DNA of 64,000 nt from Paenibacillus massiliensis subsp. panacisoli DSM 21345 (GTDB lineage: Bacteria; Bacillota; Bacilli; Paenibacillales; Paenibacillaceae): the NCBI RefSeq assembly GCF_000426545.1, contig NZ_KE384534.1, positions 186,001-250,000 on the forward strand, read 5' to 3'. A program made the translations under genes and the position numbers. Shown piece by piece: positions 61,449 through 64,000 of the stretch. Each line of letters opens with the position of its first letter. The stretch's first letter is position 1. The notes beneath the pieces were generated by a model. That model was not told the DNA's origin, searched no databases, and saw nothing but the letters and a program-made list of their open reading frames with translations.

Positions 61449-61985
61449 ATGCCTGCTAAGTATGATCGACTGTATCTTGCTTATCTGATCTACTTCAATC
61501 GAGACCATGATTACTTCGAGTGTCATGAAGTGATGGAGGAGCTGTGGCTGAAGCAAGACCGAGACCCTGTCCTTAAGGGCTTGTTGCAGGTCGCCGTCGG
61601 GTTGTTTCATTTCCGGAACGGGAACATCCGCGGCGGGCTCATGATGCTGCAGAGCGCACGTGAGAAGCTCCAGAAGGCGTCACCAGAGATAACAGCCGGG
61701 CTGGGCATCGATCTGATCCGGCTCTTGTCTGACGTCCAGAGTTATATAGCACAGTTGGAACGCCTTGGCTCACGACTGGAGGCACAGGCTGTCTATGAGG
61801 ATATGACGATTCATATTACCGATGAGAACCTGCAGCACAAGCTTGACGCGATGGCTCCCTCTCTTCAAGTCAACATTCCGCAGCAGCGTGTTCCACAACG
61901 TGGGCCCAAGCATGAGGAGCGTCTGCAGGTGCTCGCTAGCAGGGAATCCAAGGGAGCTGAGACGAACAGAAAGAGCCAGGCATAG
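61449..61985 (+). CDS. DUF309 domain-containing protein
   Basis: 178 residues. DUF309 motif: HDYFECHEVMEELWLKQ ... KGLLQVAVGLFHFRNGNIRGGLMML, a helical domain with a conserved His-Glu set that may bind metal; function unknown. A basic C-terminal tail (RGPKHEERLQVLASRESKGAETNRKSQA) is probably disordered. GAGG lies seven bases before the ATG. Third gene of the pyrD operon; terminator at 62024-62092. Confidence 0.85.
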   Translation: MPAKYDRLYLAYLIYFNRDHDYFECHEVMEELWLKQDRDPVLKGLLQVAVGLFHFRNGNIRGGLMMLQSAREKLQKASPEITAGLGIDLIRLLSDVQSYIAQLERLGSRLEAQAVYEDMTIHITDENLQHKLDAMAPSLQVNIPQQRVPQRGPKHEERLQVLASRESKGAETNRKSQA

Positions 61986-62023
61986 GGCTGGACGCAGGTC
62001 AAGCCTAGTCAGGTATTCAGTAC

Positions 62024-62092
62024 AAAAAAAGACCGATTCAAGGCTGGGTAGCCCATTACGGGGCTGTCCTTGTGAGCCTTGTCGGTCTTTTT
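62024..62092. terminator. Bidirectional terminator between the DUF309 and thioredoxin genes
   Basis: AAAAAGACCGA and TCGGTCTTTTT, extended by CAAGGCT / AGCCTTG and an inner GCCC / GGGC. Long T-runs on both strands serve both convergent genes. Confidence 0.85.
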
Positions 62093-62171
62093 GAAGTCTA
62101 TACGAGTCTTGCTTAAGAGGATACCATCTTGGAATTATGCCTCAAAGCTTAACGGATGCTGGATGAATGAA

Positions 62172-62687
62172 TCAGGACCCTGCGGGCTTATGCTTCGCAA
62201 AGAATTCCTTGAAGTCCTCCAGCTGGTAGCCGTTATCGCCAGCTGTCTCTTGCAGACCACCTACCATGCGTTCTTTTTCAACGCCATTTTCATAATAGAC
62301 AAGCGTAGGGGTGTACTCGATCTTGTATTGATTCCAGCCTTCTTCGAATTCACGAAGATTATACTGGGGGAGATCTATGCCAGCATCCTTGGCCAATGGC
62401 ATGAGCTCAGGAGTGGTCACACGACAATGCGGGCAATCTGAGGCAAAGAAGTACACAAAGAAGCTCTCTTTGTTATCAATCTTGCTCTTCATTGCGGCAG
62501 GCAGGATAATATTCTGGTAATTCGGATCGTTCAAAATCTCGCGGGTAGCCGGGTTCATGGAAGATACGGACTTGCCGTATAGTTCATTCTTGGTTCCGGA
62601 GTTCAGCCCGATCAGTAAGCCGATCAGTATCGCTAGTACCGCAAAAAAGCTGATAACAGGTACAAGCTTCTTGTTCTTAGATTTCAA
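62172..62687 (-). CDS. Membrane-anchored thioredoxin-family protein (CPHC active site)
   Basis: 171 residues. Membrane anchor (about 9-28), then an extracellular thioredoxin fold with ASDCPHCRVTTPEL (C85, C88) and the cis-Pro loop YTPTLVYY. CPHC is the DsbA-type active site, usually oxidising; the short fold resembles thioredoxin more than DsbA. TTG start with GGAGAG six bases upstream. No partner (BdbC-like quinone oxidoreductase) is adjacent. Confidence 0.88.
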   Translation of the reverse strand: MKSKNKKLVPVISFFAVLAILIGLLIGLNSGTKNELYGKSVSSMNPATREILNDPNYQNIILPAAMKSKIDNKESFFVYFFASDCPHCRVTTPELMPLAKDAGIDLPQYNLREFEEGWNQYKIEYTPTLVYYENGVEKERMVGGLQETAGDNGYQLEDFKEFFAKHKPAGS

Positions 62688-62909
62688 TACAATCTCTCCT
62701 ATCTGGCTTGTATATAGTATATGTCAACAATGACGATCTCATTATACAACATTACAGGCTGTAGTGAAACAAGCATCCGAAATCTAGCTGGAACTAGACC
62801 AATGAACAGTGCATGATGGAGATTTGATATTCCGAATGCTATATTAGAGCATGTGTAACTTTTGCTAACAAACCAATATTCATATCACCAAGAACAGGAT
62901 GATTACATT

Positions 62910-64000
62910 ATGGGCGTACAGCTCCCATCAACATTTATAGAGAGAATGCATCAGCTACTGGGCAAGGAATTCGATGACTTTATGTCCACGTATGACCATA
63001 CCCCTCATGCAGGCCTGCGGGTCAATGAACTTAAAATTTCCTTGGATGAATTCGCGAAGCTGGCTCCGTTCGAGCTTAGACCCATTCCGTGGTGTGAGAC
63101 GGGGTTCTATGTGCCTTATGGGATCAAGCCGGGGCTACACCCTTATTATCACACCGGACTGTACTACATTCAGGAGCCAAGCGCTATGGCCCCGGTTGAG
63201 CTGTTGGCTGTTCAGGAGCATGATCGGGTGCTGGATCTATGTGCTGCTCCTGGAGGTAAATCTACCCAGATTGCAGCGAAGCTTCGAGGGACAGGGGTAC
63301 TGGTGACGAATGACATTCATGCGGATCGAACCAAGGCGCTTACCAAAAATATTGAGCTATACGGCGTGCGCAATGCAGTTGTTCTGAACGAACAGCCAGA
63401 GCGGATCGCTGCGGCATTTCCGGCTTTTTTTGATAAAATCCTGATCGATGCTCCTTGCTCGGGTGAAGGAATGTATCGTAAGGATGAGGATATGGTGAAA
63501 AGCACTGTCACAATTGCGGATTGTGTCATCATGCAGCGTGATATTCTCCATTGGGCAGCGAACATGCTGGCGCCTGGGGGAACGATGGTCTATTCGACTT
63601 GCACCTTTGCGCCTGAAGAGAACGAAATGATGATTGCGGAGTTTTTAAATACGCATCCAGACTACAGCATCGTTGAGGTACCGGTGCGGCACGGATTTGC
63701 TTCAGGCAGACCCGATTGGATACCAGCAAGCGATCAGAGTGCTGGAGATGCATTGGCTGGCACAGTCAGACTATGGCCACATCGGCTGGAGGGTGAAGGG
63801 CACTATGCTGCTGTGTTGCGCCGTAATGGCGGAGCAGAAGCTTCACCTGAGACTCATGGGACGATGGAAGCATCCTCGGTGCTCGATTTGCCAGATCATG
63901 CTGGATTGGAAGCTGAGTCTGGTATATCCAGTATGCCAGACTCAGCCATAGCCTCAAAATCAAGGTCAACAGGGAATCTGTCTAGTGCTGCACAGTCTGT
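62910..64000 (+). CDS. rsmF: RsmF/YebU-type rRNA (cytosine-C5) methyltransferase (partial, right edge)
   Basis: About 363 residues are visible and the frame is open at the right edge. N-terminal segment LPSTFIERMHQLLGKEFDDF, then SAM motif LDLCAAPGGKSTQIA, the catalytic DAPCSGEGMYRKD (nucleophile Cys) and STCTFAPEENEMM: the NOL1/NOP2/Sun family, close to RsmF, which makes m5C1407 in 16S rRNA. ATG 62910 with AGGAT upstream, a weak site. The last 80 residues are low in conservation (linker rich in Ser, Ala and Glu) and lead to the C-terminal RNA-binding domain beyond the edge. Confidence 0.9.
   Translation, partial: MGVQLPSTFIERMHQLLGKEFDDFMSTYDHTPHAGLRVNELKISLDEFAKLAPFELRPIPWCETGFYVPYGIKPGLHPYYHTGLYYIQEPSAMAPVELLAVQEHDRVLDLCAAPGGKSTQIAAKLRGTGVLVTNDIHADRTKALTKNIELYGVRNAVVLNEQPERIAAAFPAFFDKILIDAPCSGEGMYRKDEDMVKSTVTIADCVIMQRDILHWAANMLAPGGTMVYSTCTFAPEENEMMIAEFLNTHPDYSIVEVPVRHGFASGRPDWIPASDQSAGDALAGTVRLWPHRLEGEGHYAAVLRRNGGAEASPETHGTMEASSVLDLPDHAGLEAESGISSMPDSAIASKSRSTGNLSSAAQS

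Overview
The window looks like chromosome of a Paenibacillus-type member of the Bacillota. Several things point there. Shine-Dalgarno sites are strong (AAGGAGG-like) and TTG and GTG starts are frequent. Haem genes follow the Gram-positive order hemE-hemH-hemY. There is a YtpB-type terpene synthase, a RelQ alarmone synthetase, a phosphofructokinase whose N-terminal loop reads GGDSQGMNAA, an ECF sigma factor with a DUF4179-type anti-sigma protein, and a GlnR/TnrA-type box before the ammonium channel. No rRNA, tRNA, CRISPR array, prophage or transposase gene is visible. Most of the DNA is core or housekeeping sequence, and the accessory signals lie mainly between genes.

Layout. 1-5.3 kb: an LTA-synthase-like sulfatase cut by the left edge, an SMI1/KNR4 protein, a THUMP 23S rRNA methyltransferase, a short MITE-like repeat and an O-methyltransferase. 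5.6-10.7 kb: an MFS exporter, then the hemE-hemH-hemY operon. 10.8-17.7 kb: CapA-like phosphoesterase, glycerophosphodiesterase, fumarylacetoacetase-family hydrolase, DUF92 membrane protein, TetR regulator and an ABC-F ATPase. 17.8-20.7 kb: ECF sigma and anti-sigma pair, then tag glycosylase, which appears to start at CTG. 20.8-26.2 kb: a five-gene nickel/metallophore-type ABC importer (nikABCDE order) behind a sigma-A promoter and a near-perfect Fur-family box. 26.2-30.8 kb: second MITE copy, M42 peptidase, LapA-like protein, oligoendopeptidase F with two ribosome-binding-site/start pairs, and two small genes. 30.7-39.1 kb: cold-shock protein, two MATE exporters, YtpB-like synthase, pfkA, a putative glycosidase and a YitT protein. 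39.1-45.5 kb: a DEAD-box helicase with a long leader, YesL-like protein, MarR regulator, NamA-type ene-reductase, a structured RNA gene that fits 6S RNA, and thiol peroxidase. 45.8-53.7 kb: rhomboid protease, GltC-like LysR regulator, YugP protease, a MerR regulator whose start is out of frame, then amtB with a GlnD-like nucleotidyltransferase and a DEDDh exonuclease, a JAMM protease and a TlpA-like redoxin. 53.8-64 kb: cimA, DNA polymerase IV, ferredoxin, L,D-transpeptidase, pyrD-relQ-DUF309, a membrane thioredoxin, and an RsmF-type rRNA methyltransferase cut by the right edge.

The least explained parts are five. The amtB / DUF294 nucleotidyltransferase / exonuclease operon has no PII gene where glnK is normally found. 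The metal importer has a Fur-type box but no metallophore genes nearby. Two inverted copies of a roughly 205-bp hairpin element end in TA-flanked terminal repeats. Oligoendopeptidase F has an optional signal-peptide-like extension. The 6S-like RNA gene lies between namA and a small DUF1499-like gene.
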